Positions 22,974 through 35,954 of a stretch of 64,000 nt of DNA are shown here, piece by piece; the first letter of the stretch is position 1, and every line of letters starts with the position of its first letter. This DNA is from Chamaecrista fasciculata (Eukaryota; Streptophyta; Magnoliopsida; Fabales; Fabaceae), in contig QANZ01055075.1 in assembly GCA_003254925.1 (NCBI GenBank), positions 109,989 to 173,988 on the forward strand, given 5' to 3'. Made by a program: the position numbers and the translations under genes. The notes beneath the pieces were generated by a model, which saw only the letters and a program-made list of their open reading frames with translations, was not told the DNA's origin and did not search any database.

Positions 22974-24811
22974 TTATATTTATGTACTTTTCAGTGATCA
23001 ACATACAAAATGTAAGTGGGCTGTCAATGTCATCCTCGATTAATGACCGTTTCGTGGTGAATTTCTTGTAATAAATAAAAGACTTTCCTATTTGTTTGTA
23101 TCAATTGCAACAAAAATTGCTGCCTAAACCATTATTATTTTTTCGTTGGCCAAAAAAAGGCAATGATAGTACTTCATAAAATAAAATGCCAATGTAGACT
23201 TGTAACCAAAAAAAAAATGCCAATGTAGACTGATGAAGACATAAATGTGTATGATAATAAGAAAAGTGATTTATAATATGTTGGCTCTTAGTTTGTCCCC
23301 CATTTCCCAAACCGAATTTGGGATGATCTATTGTGGTTGGATTAGTGTTTTCCCATTAAAAAAATTAAACAAGACTTCATATCAAGGTTGCTTCATATCA
23401 TTTGAGGTATAGGTTATTGTGCTCATATAATTCTACACAGTTTAACTGTTTTCACATGATTGATGATTTCATAGACTTTTCCTTTTGGACAATAGATGAT
23501 AGCATACACAAAGGTTGAAAGAGTCATCTTTTCAAGAAAAGAAATTTTGATTGGGTAGGACGATAGAGACATATTTTCATGAAGAATCAGTGGACACTTC
23601 ATAGGGATCACATATGGGCCCATTTTTTTTTATGCAAAAAGCTTTTAGCATTGTTTTGTTTTCTGTTCCCTACCAATTTTATGTTATTTAATTTTTCATT
23701 TGACGTAAGAGTAAGAATTTACCAAGATTAATTTTGCAAGCAACAAGTTATTAGTTGAGGTAATAGTAATCTCATTTTTTAAGAAGAATGATACAAGTCT
23801 AAATTTTGAAGAACGTCTTATTAGGAGAGTCAAGATTATAAGACAAAAAATGTATTTATACAAAAAAAAAATAAGATAAATAAACTTTGGCTTAACAAGA
23901 TGAAAGTTTTCAAGGCTGTATGAAAGATTCAAAGTTTAAATTAAAATGGGAGTCACATTTAACGAAAAGAAGAATCTATTTTGTAAAGTTATAAAATTTA
24001 GGACAATCTTGTTAGCATATAGATACATTTCAATAGCACTTACTTGTCTCATTCACTTTATTATGCAGTTTTGATATGATTATACATTTATACTCGTCTG
24101 CTTCTCTCTCTAGTGGTGAATATCGTTGCAGTGTGTATACACACACACACACACATTTGTTTACGATTTTTATTTTGTGGAGAGGAATTAGATTAAAATG
24201 TCAAATACACAGTGCAATCAAACGTATCTGCTGAGTTAGGAATCTTCACTTTTGTTTTTTGTTTTTTCCATAGATGTATGTTTTATGTATTTGTCTGGTT
24301 ATTCTTTCTGGGTTGAAGTCAAGGAGAAAGGCACAAGTAGGAAAGAACAAAAAAAGCAATTATGGAAATAGTCCTTTCCAATTTTTATTGGAAAAGCAGG
24401 TGAATGAGCTCCACATGGAGTTATTGCAATACTCAGAACATAAGGATATAATAATTAAATTTAAAATAATAAAAGAATGAAATAAAATTAAATTTTAGTT
24501 GTGACTATTTTTTGGATTTAAATTTAATATACTTTATAATTTATTTAAACTGAAGATAAAAGATAAGACGACGAGAAAAAAACAAGGGAAGTTGAAATAT
24601 ATAATCTCCAACTAAATTTTCAATTACAACTAAAACCAGCTGTTGTGAATGTGCCACTTGAAAATATATACATATTTTGTCTTCAAAAAATACATATCTC
24701 AGTTATGTATGCCTAAATCTGAGTGAAAGAATATTTTAAATTGTGTATTAGACAATGGAAGCATGTATCTTAGAAAAACAAAAAGGTTTCTTGCTAATAC
24801 TATTTTTCTTT
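22974..24811. other. Intergenic, downstream of the PPR gene
   Basis: AT-rich spacer with an (AC)n microsatellite at about 24138-24155 and no supported gene. The 3' UTR of the minus-strand PPR gene probably occupies the last few hundred bases. Confidence 0.5.
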
Positions 24812-27800
24812 TTAGTTTTTTGGTACATCCACCCAACTACAACCAGGAATTTTCCTCAACCCTTTGTGTTTCATGGACACTCTCAAGTTATTAGCATCAT
24901 CCCATGAACCAGAGAGGGAAAATATATTAGAAGTAAGTACGTAATTTGCCCCCATTTCAGGCTCCAACTTAGACAGAAGTTTATCATCCAAACTAGGAAT
25001 CCAACCATGAATTCTGCAAGCACCCAGAAAACTCCTTAACGTGACAGCATTAGGTTCCATGGGCATGTTCTTGATGACATTATGAGCTTCTTCGATCATG
25101 CCTGCTCTTCCTAGCAAATCAACCATGCATCCATAGTGCTCAACGGTAGGCTTTATGTTATACAATGTAACCATCTGATCAAAATATTCCTTGCCTTCAT
25201 AAACAAGGCCCATGTGGCTGCAGGCTGATAGAATCACAGAAAGTGACACACTATCAGGTTGAAATCCAATATCTTTCATCTGGGTGAACAGAGAGATAGC
25301 ATCCTCGTGACGCCCATGATTTGCAAGATTAGAGATCATGATTGTCCATGACTGCAAGTTCTTTTCACTCATTGAATTGAAAATTTGGAGGGCTTTTTCG
25401 ATTAGTCCACACTTTGCATACATCTCAAATAGAGCTGTACCCAAAGCGACATCCGGTTCCATGTGGTTTCTGATGATATAGGAGTGAATGGACTCCCCTG
25501 CAGAGATATCGAGCAGAAGAGTACAAGCAGAAAGCATGCTAACCAATGTGACTGAGTTGGGCCTTTCATTTGATAGCCTCATCTCTTGAAATACATTTAA
25601 TGCATCTGAAGGAGAGTTGCTGCAAATAGACAGATAGAATGAAGGAATACAGTATTGTCAAGAAATTACTAACAAGGCATACTGGCAGAAAAGGAGTTAA
25701 TAACTAGCTATGTTAGGATAATAGATTATTAACTCAATCTGGTTATGTTTATAACCATTGTAGACTATAAAATTCAATCCAGTTATTTTAATAACCATTG
25801 TCGGAATGTCAACATGAAAATTATTAGTTGAGAAGGAGGAGGTAAACAAGCGAAAGATGCGGATTTATCAAGAAGTTAGCCAACAACTAAGCAAGGATAC
25901 TACACTTTGAGGGAGTGTCGCTGTGTTTGACATGTGTCTGTGTCTAACACGTCTACGATACATACTCGATACATGTCCATGAGGTTCAAAATTCAAATTT
26001 ATTTTTTCACAGTTCCAACACAATGAAAAATATAAAAAAATTGACACATGACATATTTCCATGAATAAATATTTTAATTTTTTAAGTTATCATCAAGATT
26101 GATAGATATTTATATATACATATATGTCATATCATGTCATGTAATTTCAAGAATTTAACATGTTGATGTATTCGTGTCTGTGTCGTCTTCCACACCTCAG
26201 AGAAGAACTAATGTAGAAGTGCTAGCCAGGATTATTGGTAAATAAGAAGGGAAGAGTAAAGCCGACATTGAGATATTACTTTCCAAAGCCTTTCATGATA
26301 GACACTAACCTCAATTATAGCATCCAACCATTTTGCCGAAGAACATATTTCCTACCAACCCACCTTGACATGTGTCAGGTGTGACAGCTTTTGGATTCTT
26401 TTTGTTTGTTGTTTTTATAATGAAAAGAATCCTAAAAGTACATGAAAATCCTTACTGACTGACAAATGGAAAACGGCATAAAGTTTGTGAAGAAAAGATA
26501 AAGAGCAGTGAAAAGTTCTAAACCTCTAAGCTTGGCCATTATGTATGCATTTATAAAAACAATGTAAAATGATTGTTGTAGGAGAATTGGCAGGATCAAG
26601 GTCAATGATGGTTATGTTTCAAATTTTTCATATTTGACCTCGATTCAGTATGGGGTATTTTTATATATCTTATTTAGTTTGGATGAATTTTATATAGTTA
26701 GAATCCAAAATGGTACTAAATAGGTTAAGAACCAAGGAGTATTAATGAAGCATTTATACTTGTTTCTCGTGTCTTACTAGGCCTATAAAAGAGCTCGCTT
26801 GGCATAACAAAAATAAAAGAATTCTCCTTTATAATAAATGTATTCAAGATATTTCCTTCTTTCCATAGGTTTCTCTCAGTACGTAATTATACACAAAAAA
26901 TGAAAGGTTAGTCTAACAATTAACATATGATAAGGAAAGATAACTAGCCAGTGTTACTAGAAGAGCCAAAACACACAATGACTCTAACAATTGTTAAGAC
27001 TTAAGGCACCTTCAAAATTAAACCAGTAATTTACATCACAAACAAATTATGCCTCTTTAGTTCACATACACTGGGCCATTGAATTAACACCTGACTACCT
27101 GAGCTGCTCAGAACCCCAAAAATATCTTGAACCAAGACAGACAGTGAAGAAAGTTCGGACAAACAAGCTTGAACCAAAAGTTATCCGACAGACAGAAAAA
27201 AATAGTAGCACCCTATCATCAATTTAAAATGACAGAGTCTTGTTAACGGATGACCAAAACCATTTGATACTTATACTTTTTGACCTTTACTTCTAACCAT
27301 CTCCAAGCAAAATGCAGTAAAAATATTCGAATAAACTATATAAATTAAGCATCTGAAAGGTTCTCATCAACTTACCAGGCGATACATGCAGCAATCATGG
27401 AACTCCAAGACACAACATCTCTAACAGACATTTCATCAAACACCTGTCTTGCAAACTTAATTGCACCACAGTCAACGTACATCTTCAAAAGGGTATTGCC
27501 TATGTACTGATTGGAATCAAAAGCCATCTTCAAAGTCAAACAATGCACCATCCCACCTTGTCCAAGCAATGAACAGCGACCACAAGCTTTAAGGACGAAA
27601 GGGTATGTAAAATTGTCCGGTTGAAGACCAAACCTTCGCAACTGAGAGAAGAGCTTGACAGATTCATATGGATTCGAGCTCTTCGCAAATGCTTTGATTA
27701 TGGAATTCCAAGCAAAAAGGGGTGGAACGATGGGTATGTTATCGAATATTAATTTGGCAGAATTGGCAGATATCGAGCAAGCGGAAAAGACCAGATGATT

Positions 27801-27914
27801 AACCAAGTTGTCATCATAATCGAGCGCGGATTTGAGGATAATGGATTGAAGCTGGAGAAGATGACACACACTTTTGGATTGTTCAATCATGGTCTGAATT
27901 TGGCGCGATATCAT
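24812..27914 (-). CDS. PLS-class pentatricopeptide repeat (PPR) protein, two exons, short E domain
   Basis: PPR proteins bind organelle RNA in a sequence-specific way; PLS-class members with E domains usually serve in RNA editing or processing in mitochondria or plastids. Exon 1 (27914-27376) and exon 2 (25619-24812) join in phase 2 at GCCTG|GTAAGT and TTTGCAG|CAAC, giving 448 residues. The junction restores a repeat: DEMSVRDVVSWSSMIAAC then NSPSDALNVFQEM. Repeats run from about residue 35 to 330, with typical signatures such as EMYAKCGLIEKALQIF and VEHYGCMVDLLGRAG. The C-terminus has an E motif ending GCSWVDVPKN, then a stop, so E+ and DYW domains are absent and it would need a partner for editing. 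Most PPR genes lack introns, so the 1756-bp intron is notable; it holds a MITE-like repeat. Target RNA is unknown. Confidence 0.88.
25903..26205. repeat. Diverged GTGTC-rich MITE-like repeat in the PPR intron
   Basis: Shares layout and words with 21822-22149: GTGTCGCTGTGTTTGACATG at the left, CATATCATGTCATGTAATTTC then TTCGTGTCTGTGTCGTC at the right, with an AT-rich centre (AAAATATAAAAAAATTGACAC). It lies inside the intron 25620-27375. Confidence 0.6.
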
Positions 27915-29703
27915 AGTAAAACATAACGAACACCGAGAGAGGCAATTCTCAGCTTCAGGCTAAAAAGTAAAACTAATGATAATGGTTTTTGCTCAGTTCG
28001 GATTATGGATATGCAGCACCCGAACGCGGTCGGATTCATCGGGTTATTGTATTGTTTTTTATATAAATGTCATTAAAATCAATTTTATATATTTTTAATA
28101 TATATAATTATATATTAACAAAAATTACACTTGTGCATTTTTTATCAATAAAAGGATATTTAATTATTGTTTCATCTTTCAACACGAAGGAGGATTTTGA
28201 TTTTGGTCAAGGAAGGAGGTAAGGTAATTATATCTCATAATCTCAAGATGATTAATCCAAAAATACTAAATACCATGTTGGGCCTAGTTTTGGACCTAAT
28301 TTGACCTAAAGAAGCAAAGGTAGAATTGGGCTACCTCGACCCAAAGTATATGCCTGATGATATAAAAAAAAAACTTAAACAAATTAATATGACCTAAAAA
28401 AATTAAATAAATAAACTTAAACAAATTTCAAATAAATGGGAGTGTTAATAATAAAGAATGACATAGCATATTGATTAGGCATTTTTCTTTTATTTTTTTT
28501 GTTGTTCTTGCTCTCATGTTCATCTATGTGACTATATAATTAGTGTTATCTTTGATTGCGACCTATGAAACATGAATACTACGTAGACACGAGACACATC
28601 TGAATATAACAACACGTTAAATTCTCAAAATAACATATATTTATATATATAAATAATTAAATATTCGTGAAGGCGTATCTCAATTATCTAGCCTTGCATG
28701 AAACGTTAGAAGAAAGGTTGAGTCTTCTTTTTTTCATTTTGGTAAAAAAAAAAAAAAAAAGGTTGAGTCTTCATTGTTCAAAGTTCAAACTTGGAACGCC
28801 AGCCAATAACAGCCATGGAAAAATATTGTAGGCCAACATCAACTTGACACAACTGACAAGCATACAAACATTCTTCATCTTAATTTTCTAAACTTAAGAC
28901 AATGAATGACTTTTACATTTCAGAATTCAGACGTTAGGTGATCGGCTTCATGCCTGTTGAAAAAAATTAACATCCCTATAGGCTACAGTACACCAACTCA
29001 GTTAATCCACTCTATAACTCAAAAACTCTTTCACTTACAAGTTACAATATTTATTTTTCATTTAATTTCTTACCCAACTTGATTATTTATGAACTTTAAC
29101 CAAAGGTCTCGTCACTTAATGGTTGCACCACGTAGGCACTTATCGCGATCATATTTACATTTTAGACAAATTAAAGCAAGTCACTGCAATATTCAAAAGT
29201 TGTGCTTTCCAAAAACATGACAATAAACACATAATGCAGAGTTGGTTAGTTAGTTAATGTCCGTTGGGGCAGGATTCTCTTTACATACCCCTTTGTTTCT
29301 TTATCTCATCTTTTAGGTTTTAAACTTGTCTTATCCTCACAGCTCCACCAAAAGAATTAGTCTAAATAATAGAGTAAGTAATTTGATTGATATTATTTAA
29401 ATAAAAATTTAAATTTGATTTGTGAATTTAAATATTTTTATTAAAATATTCTCTTATTAATTTAAATATTCTCTCTTTTCCAAAATATATGTTTATTCTT
29501 TATCCTAAGCAGATCATACCTAACCACCTAAGAACGTATTATGTCATTTTGTTCTTTCTGATCACTAAGATCAAATAAAAATAATCTCTCACCTATTGCC
29601 TTGATCGGTTTTGGGGACCAAGCTATTTATCTCGACAGTACCCTAAGCACGCGACACTAACTAATTCCCCATTAGCATTAATTGAAGGCTCTCGATACAT
29701 AAT
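27915..29703. other. Intergenic upstream of the PPR gene
   Basis: The PPR promoter region, then AT-rich DNA. 28560-28680 carries a half copy of the GTGTC-type repeat. No gene is seen. Confidence 0.5.
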
Positions 29704-29705
29704 TA

Positions 29706-29987
29706 TTCCCTCCGTCCTTAAATACCTATTTTGTTGGAAGATTTTTTTGTTTCAAAATATTTGATGTTTTATAAAATCAAAAAAATATTTTTATTAATTA
29801 CTTTTTTTATAATTATATTATTATTAAATACTTAGTAAAAGTTGAATTGGTGAGAATAATTAAGAGTAATTTAATGAGGACAATTTAGTCTTTTTATTTC
29901 ATATTTCTTTTTATTTTAGATAAATTAATAATTTATTCAATTTATATATATTTACCTTAAAAAGTATATATTAAACGACTGAGGGAG
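29706..29987. mobile_element. Stowaway-like MITE
   Basis: Left end TTCCCTCCGTCCTTAAATA and right end inverse CGACTGAGGGAG, flanked by TA at 29704-29705 and 29988-29989. About 282 bp, AT-rich, non-coding. It resembles the element at 12022 in ends and in the inner phrase TTCAAAATATTTGATGTTTT. Confidence 0.7.
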
Positions 29988-29989
29988 TA

Positions 29990-32512
29990 GTAATTACGTA
30001 TGATAATAGTCATTTTCAATATATTTATATTATTTTTAACGCTTGTAATGATACAAATAATAAATGAATAAATAATCATAAAAACCAAACAATTTGTTTC
30101 ATTATCTCATTCATTGTTTAATATGTAATAAATATAATCATTCATTTTTTTATATTTTAAAATAATATTAACATACACATAGTTTATTTTTTTATATATC
30201 ACGTCCACTAGTTTATATTTTAAAATAATATTATTTCAGTTCTGTTCTGTTTTCTATCATTTCTTGCCTTTACATTTCATTCTCCAGTGTTTGTTTATGT
30301 TGTAAGCTTCTTTGAACTCTTGTACTACTTTCTCTTTAATGAATTACCCAGTTTTAACAAAAATAAAATAAACAAAAGAAGATTTAGTATGAAATGATAA
30401 AAAAAGATATGGAGAAGTTAAATAATTTTTGTACTCTTTCACCTCGTAATTTATATTTATTTTCTACAAAATATGCCTCTACATTTTTATTAATCTTGAG
30501 AGAGGCAGCAGGACACTGACAGCTCGGAATCTTAACAATATAGATTCGCATGTGCTAATTAAATAATTAGATTCATAATTAAGGATAATTACGGACGAAC
30601 ATGCATGTTTCATTTGTTCCCTAATAAGAAAACTTTTTGAGCGGCGCAGTTGGAGTACCTATTGCATTATTGAAATTGTGAAAATAATATTATGGAAAAT
30701 CTTCAAATATACACGAATAAAACAACTTAACACAACTTTTAAATTTTTTTAGTAATAAAAAAGTTAGGTGAGAGGATGACGCCCTAGTCCAGGGTCAGGG
30801 CAGGCCTCCGGACTCAAAGAGCACTTACAGAGATACTTATTTTTATTAAGATGTCTATGTCTTAAGGATTTTAGTTAAAAAATATTTAGAGAAAAACTAA
30901 CTGAAATTCTCAAAGCGCCGAGAGTATGAATTAAGACTTAAGAGTTAAGATGCAGTCAAAAATATATAAAAAAGTATTTTTTGGATAAAGATAAAATATT
31001 TCAGAATAATAATTATCGCGATTTAACTTTAAGAATATAATATAATAATTTTTAAATAATGTCTCAAGAATACTGATTAAGAAAATAAAAGTTACGAGGA
31101 TATATTATTGCCGTACAAGACAATGAAAGATCTCTGAGTAACTTGTTTCAGAAATATTGTTTTATTCAAATGAAGGGTCAATCTCAGGAGCTGCGTGATG
31201 CTTCAACCACCGTGGCACTATTCAATGAAACTCTTTAGCGCTGACGAAGAAAAACAATTCGGCTGAGACTTTGACATTAATTTAATCTAGAATATCAACA
31301 ACAAAACAAACAAGGATTCAAAATAATATTTTAAAATAAAATCAGCTTAGTTTTAAAAATTAACTAATTAACTCAACCTAAAGTAAAATGCTTTTCAATG
31401 ATCGAGTAACTGATCATTAAACTATGATTCTATTTTGTTGGTCATATATACTGTCAGTGTATTTATATATATACTTTACAACAGTTTTAATCTGCTGCAT
31501 TAATTAAAAACAGAATCTAAATTTGAAGGATTAGAACAGGAATTTTTCTATAACTTAATCTAAACTTTGACGAATGAGGATTTTAAATTGGAGAAAAAAG
31601 TGTCTCTTTATAGTTTATACAATCAACATTTTTTAAATCCTTAGCAACAGTTAAATTAAAATCACAAAGCATGTGGGTCAATCAATTGAAAATTAATTCA
31701 GCTTAAATGCTTAATTAATCAACAATTTTAGATTTAAAGTTTGAAAATACAACTGTAATAAATATTTAATAAAAAAATTGTCATCCTTATAATATTATCC
31801 TACTCAAATATTAAGACTAATTTTCCTTTAAAACGGTGGATGGAAAAAACAGAATTAACTGAAGATGGTGGGAACAACCGTCGACTGACAAATAAGTAAT
31901 GAAAAATATTTGTTTATAAGGTTGTGAGTTAGTGCTGTTGTGAAATTGAGTGCTGTAGTGTACATTATGAGGTACGACTCTACTCAATTTTAAAAAATAA
32001 TAATAAGAAGTCATATATTCAACAGTAGTATAGAAGAATTCACAGGATAAGCTGCGATTTAATAAATATAATGAAATACACAAGCATTTTTAAAAATTAT
32101 AATTTATAGATAATTGGATGAAATGGAATCAGTGGATACGTAATCGTAAATGAGTGGCCGTTTACTAATTTAATTTGTGTATCCTAATCCTAGTGATAAT
32201 TGAATGGTTAATGAATAAAGTTAGAGGGGGTAATAAATTAAAGGGAGGCGCGAGAGCAAGTGCGTGAAGCTTCGTGGTTATATTAATTTATTCTAGAAAG
32301 CAAAGCGTAGCCGTATGTCATGTCATTCGTCATGAGTCTTGCGGTCAAACCCCTCCTCCCTAATGTTCTTTAATTTCTTATTCTCCAAGCCACAGCCATC
32401 AAAATAAACTATGGAGCAAATTTTTTTTTTTTTAAAAAAAATTATATTTGAAGGATAAAATAATTAAAAATTTTAAATGAAAACATTTTATTAATATTGA
32501 AATATTAAAAAG
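29990..32512. other. AT-rich intergenic
   Basis: About 2.5 kb with no recognisable gene, RNA or delimited repeat. A short GC-richer patch at about 30775-30835 (GACGCCCTAGTCCAGGGTCAGG) is not assigned. Confidence 0.5.
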
Positions 32513-33016
32513 GTCAAAGTGTATTTTTGGTCCCCATAACTTTTACTCAGGTCTCAATTTAGTCTTATAAATTTTTTTTACACTTTTGGTCTCATATCTT
32601 TGCAAAAATGTGCATAATTGGTCTTGTGTCTCTTTTGGTCCCATATCTTTTGGTTAGGTTGCATAATTGGTTTCATATCTTTGCAAAAAGTTTCATTGTC
32701 AGTCCTATCTGATCCAAACATGTGGGACCAATTTTATATCTGACCAAAGATATGAGACCAATTCTACAGTCTACCCCAAATATATAGGACTAAAAGTGCA
32801 ACGAAATATGCAACCTGATCAAAAGATATAGGACTAAAAGTGCAACAAAAAAAGTTATGAGACCAAATTGAGGGGAGGGGATCCTCTACCGTACCGTACG
32901 GTGCACACGTGGCGCTCCTCTATTGGCCTCTGCCGCACCGCACACCGTGGGGTACGGCAGAGAATCCGTAACCTAAATTGAGACCTAAACAAAAATTATA
33001 AGAAGAAAAGTGTAAA
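32513..33016. repeat. Foldback MITE interrupted by a nested 103-bp MITE
   Basis: Left part AAAGTGTATTTTTGGTCCCC ... AGGTCTCAATTTAG pairs with right part CTAAATTGAGACCTAAAC ... AGAAAAGTGTAAATTAAG. Inner arms repeat TCATATCTTT / AAAGATATGAGACC words. The right arm is split by the nested insertion 32872-32974. Ends of the host element are approximate. Confidence 0.6.
32872..32974. mobile_element. Nested 103-bp GC-rich MITE with 8-bp TSD AAATTGAG (hAT-like)
   Basis: AAATTGAG lies on both sides (32864-32871 and 32975-32982). Inside, GGATCCTCTACCGTACC faces the inverse GGTACGGCAGAGAATCC, so it has imperfect inverted ends. It is strikingly GC-rich against its host. Removing it and one AAATTGAG restores an uninterrupted arm of the host foldback. 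The 8-bp duplication suggests hAT. Confidence 0.75.
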
Positions 33017-33275
33017 TTAAGTTTTGTGTAAAGAGTAATTAACTAAAGCAATTTAGACTTGAGTTGGAAGGCTCTAGAAATGAAGACCATTTTGGTCATT
33101 TTAATTTTCAAATCAAATCCCCCAACCACAAGTAACATTACTTCCCCTAATCCTTATTAAAGCCCTCTCTTGCGGTTTCAGCCTCATCATCTTCAAGCCT
33201 CCTTCATTTTTTTCCCTCCCTAATTCTCTGGCCAAAATTTATAAACCAACACACACACACGCACACAATATATCG

Positions 33276-34235
33276 ATGGGCACTCTGGTTGGACACGTGG
33301 CACCTGGGTTGGGGTTCATGGTGATTGGTTTATGGCAGCTGTTGAACCATATAAAGCTTCACGCCATTAACTCCAAGTCCTACGTGTCTCCGGCGTGGTT
33401 CGCGGCGGCGAGATTCAAATATCTGGAGCTAGTCCTCATTATGGGTGGCTGCTTAGCCTCCATCTCTATGGAACTCTTCATCGGCCCCGATCGGCACCAG
33501 CCGTTGGATCCCGACGGAACCATCCCTTCCAACCATCTCCACAACTTCGAGCACTCTTCCATCTCCCTCACATTCTTCGTCTACGCCGCCTTCGCCGTCG
33601 TCTTCGACCGCACCCCCGCCGTCTCCGACGCCGCCAAGCGCGGCCTCACTCAGCTCCTGGCGGCGGCGGCCTTCGCTCAGCAACTACTTCTGTTTCATTT
33701 ACACTCGGCGGACCACATGGGACCAGAGGGCCAGTACCACTTTCTGTTACAGTTAGTTATTGCGGTTTCTCTAACTACCACACTCATGGGGATTGGCCTC
33801 CCCAACAGCTTCCTCGTGAGCTTCGTGCGTTCTGTTAGTATTCTGTTCCAAGGCGTGTGGCTCGTGCTCATGGGTTTTATGTTGTGGACTCCTTCTTTGA
33901 TTCCAAAGGGGTGTTTTATGAACCTAGAAGAGGGGCATCGGGTGGTGAGGTGTCACACCCACGACGCGCTTCACCGAGCCATCTCGCTTGTCAACATTGA
34001 ATTCAGCTGGTTCTTCATTGGAATCACCGTGTTTGCTATGTCTTCCTACTTGTGCTTGCTTAAGGCTTATGCTCCTCACAATTCTCCCCAGTATTTCTCG
34101 CTGGCGGATGAGGAGGAAGTGTTAGAGTCAAACGACGACGTTGAGTCCCAAAACAAAACCGTACTTGCCAACCCTCAAAGCTTCATTCAAAATCATGTGG
34201 GCAAAACCTTTTCACCTATCGACATGGAAAGGTAG
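33276..34235 (+). CDS. DUF716 / TMEM45-like multi-pass membrane protein, intronless
   Basis: DUF716 proteins (related to animal TMEM45) are polytopic membrane proteins of unclear biochemical role; plant members have been linked to pathogen and stress responses. The 319-residue ORF starts MGTLVGHVAPGLGFMVIGLW, the usual family start, with hydrophobic segments at about 6-22, 48-66, 92-110, 126-142, 154-172, 180-202 and 237-262. The conserved motif HNFEHSSISLTFF lies at about 88-100, with LLLFHLHSADHMGPEGQYH at about 137-155. The tail after 270 is polar and acidic (SLADEEEVLESNDDVE), presumably cytosolic. The 5' flank has a CA microsatellite directly before the ATG. A broken copy lies at 46300-46650 as part of a tandem duplication. 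Downstream, SUV3 faces it tail to tail. Function is inferred only at family level. Confidence 0.92.
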   Translation: MGTLVGHVAPGLGFMVIGLWQLLNHIKLHAINSKSYVSPAWFAAARFKYLELVLIMGGCLASISMELFIGPDRHQPLDPDGTIPSNHLHNFEHSSISLTFFVYAAFAVVFDRTPAVSDAAKRGLTQLLAAAAFAQQLLLFHLHSADHMGPEGQYHFLLQLVIAVSLTTTLMGIGLPNSFLVSFVRSVSILFQGVWLVLMGFMLWTPSLIPKGCFMNLEEGHRVVRCHTHDALHRAISLVNIEFSWFFIGITVFAMSSYLCLLKAYAPHNSPQYFSLADEEEVLESNDDVESQNKTVLANPQSFIQNHVGKTFSPIDMER

Positions 34236-35417
34236 GGAAATCATTCAGCCAGGGTCTGTACAATTAATTCATTTTTAATTACTTGTAATTTGTGATTATT
34301 CAGATACATAAGGTGGCTTTGTGGCAGTGTTTCTTCTATTTTAGGGATTAAATTGATATACCAAGGCAGCCATAAGGGGGCTGCCTTCTTGTACACAATT
34401 ATAATTTCGTTGAGTTTGCTTGTATTTATGTCTTACCGTACCAAGAATCATATCCATTCACTTCTTCTTTGTACTGTACAGTAGAGTAAAACCGTTCCAG
34501 TCGAATTAATATCTTCCTTTTTCATTATATATATAATGACACATTATTCTCACTCTTGGATTGCTCTCTCGTCGTTTTTAAATATTATTTATTCTTATAC
34601 ACTTCAACTTTTTTTCAAAACTCAATTCGTACTACTTTTATACAACTTACAATATTAATCAAAACAAGTAACCCTTTCTTTATTTATTTTTAATTTTGAT
34701 CTAAATTTCACTATTTACTTTGCATAATAGATAATTACTTAATAATAATTTAATAATTACCCCTTCATAACCACTACATAGTGATAAGCAATTACCTTCT
34801 TTCCGTATATCTTCAAATGTGACATAAACTCTATTATATGAAAACATCACAAACAACGTGATGATCTAGGTAGATTCTTATAATTAATTTTATCTTTTTT
34901 TAATATTATATATATAGTAAGAGGGGTAAAAATTAATTCTTCGCAAGAGACTAGGCTCCATGTTAATTCTAATTAAGATAAAAATATTATTGGTACTCCT
35001 AAAGTGTATTATCAGTTCTAATTGTACTATTAATTTTTTTTTTATCAATTATATCCTCAATGTTTTATATTTGAGTCAATTATACTCTCAAATTGGATAT
35101 CCAATTGACACAAAACAAAAACTTGACTATACAATTTACCTAAATAAATTTTAGATATATAATTGAAACTAATTTTATACTTTAGAAATACCAACAGTAC
35201 TTTTATTTTTTAATTAAGTTTTTTATTTATTTTACAATCTTGTTTTCCAAAACCTATCGATCTTATATATACGTACTATTTTAGAGATTGATTGATCAGT
35301 TTCTGCACTTGATTTCTCTTAATTAACTTGATGATCATATGCCGCCTGTCTATATGTTAATTAATCGTATAGTTATTCATATACTTTCACTCATTCTACT
35401 TCACGTTCAATAAAATA
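34236..35417. other. DUF716 3' flank, AT-rich
   Basis: 3' UTR then AT-rich spacer, without a gene. This part has no counterpart in the second copy of the duplication, where DUF716 residue is followed by other DNA. Confidence 0.5.
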
Positions 35418-35779
35418 TTAGGGTCAGTTCGTTTCTGTTTTTTTTTTAATTTGTTTTGATTATAATCATGGTTTGATTATAATCAAATTTGATTATTTTT
35501 GTAGTGGTGTTTGGATGATTGTTGATTATTTGGTGTGAAATTATTAAAATGGGTATGTAATGATTGTGGTAGGTGGATAAAAAGTAAGGAAATTGATAAA
35601 TTGTATAGGGGTATAAATGGAAGAAAAAGTTAGAAAAAGTAAGGTGTGATTTGATTATAATAAAAGTGTGTTTGGATGTGATTGTTGTTGTGAAAAAAAA
35701 CAAAAATGTTACTGTTTGCCTTGAAAAACGTGAAATCTTGATTATTTTTGTGAGTAGGTTGGGGGATGTTTTTCCGAAT

Positions 35780-35890
35780 CGGTGCACCGTTTCATTTTTT
35801 GCCTACGAAACGGTGCACCAACGAGGATTAAAGTGTCTTTCAGCACCCAAATTCGGTGCACCGAATAAGCAAATCGGTGCACCGATTCGC
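35780..35890. repeat. Cluster of CGGTGCACC palindromic words
   Basis: CGGTGCACC occurs four times in about 110 bases, in the contexts ATCGGTGCACCG, ACGGTGCACCA, TCGGTGCACCGA and ATCGGTGCACCGAT, lying inside the Harbinger-type element. Function is unknown. Confidence 0.7.
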
Positions 35891-35954
35891 ATTAGATGAG
35901 AGAGAAAAATTTAACGCACGCGGACCCGAATTTTTTTTCCAATTTGGCATAAAT

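Noticed and set aside
33395..33838. 147-codon ORF overlapping DUF716 in another frame
   Set aside because: Shadow of the GC-rich DUF716 coding sequence.
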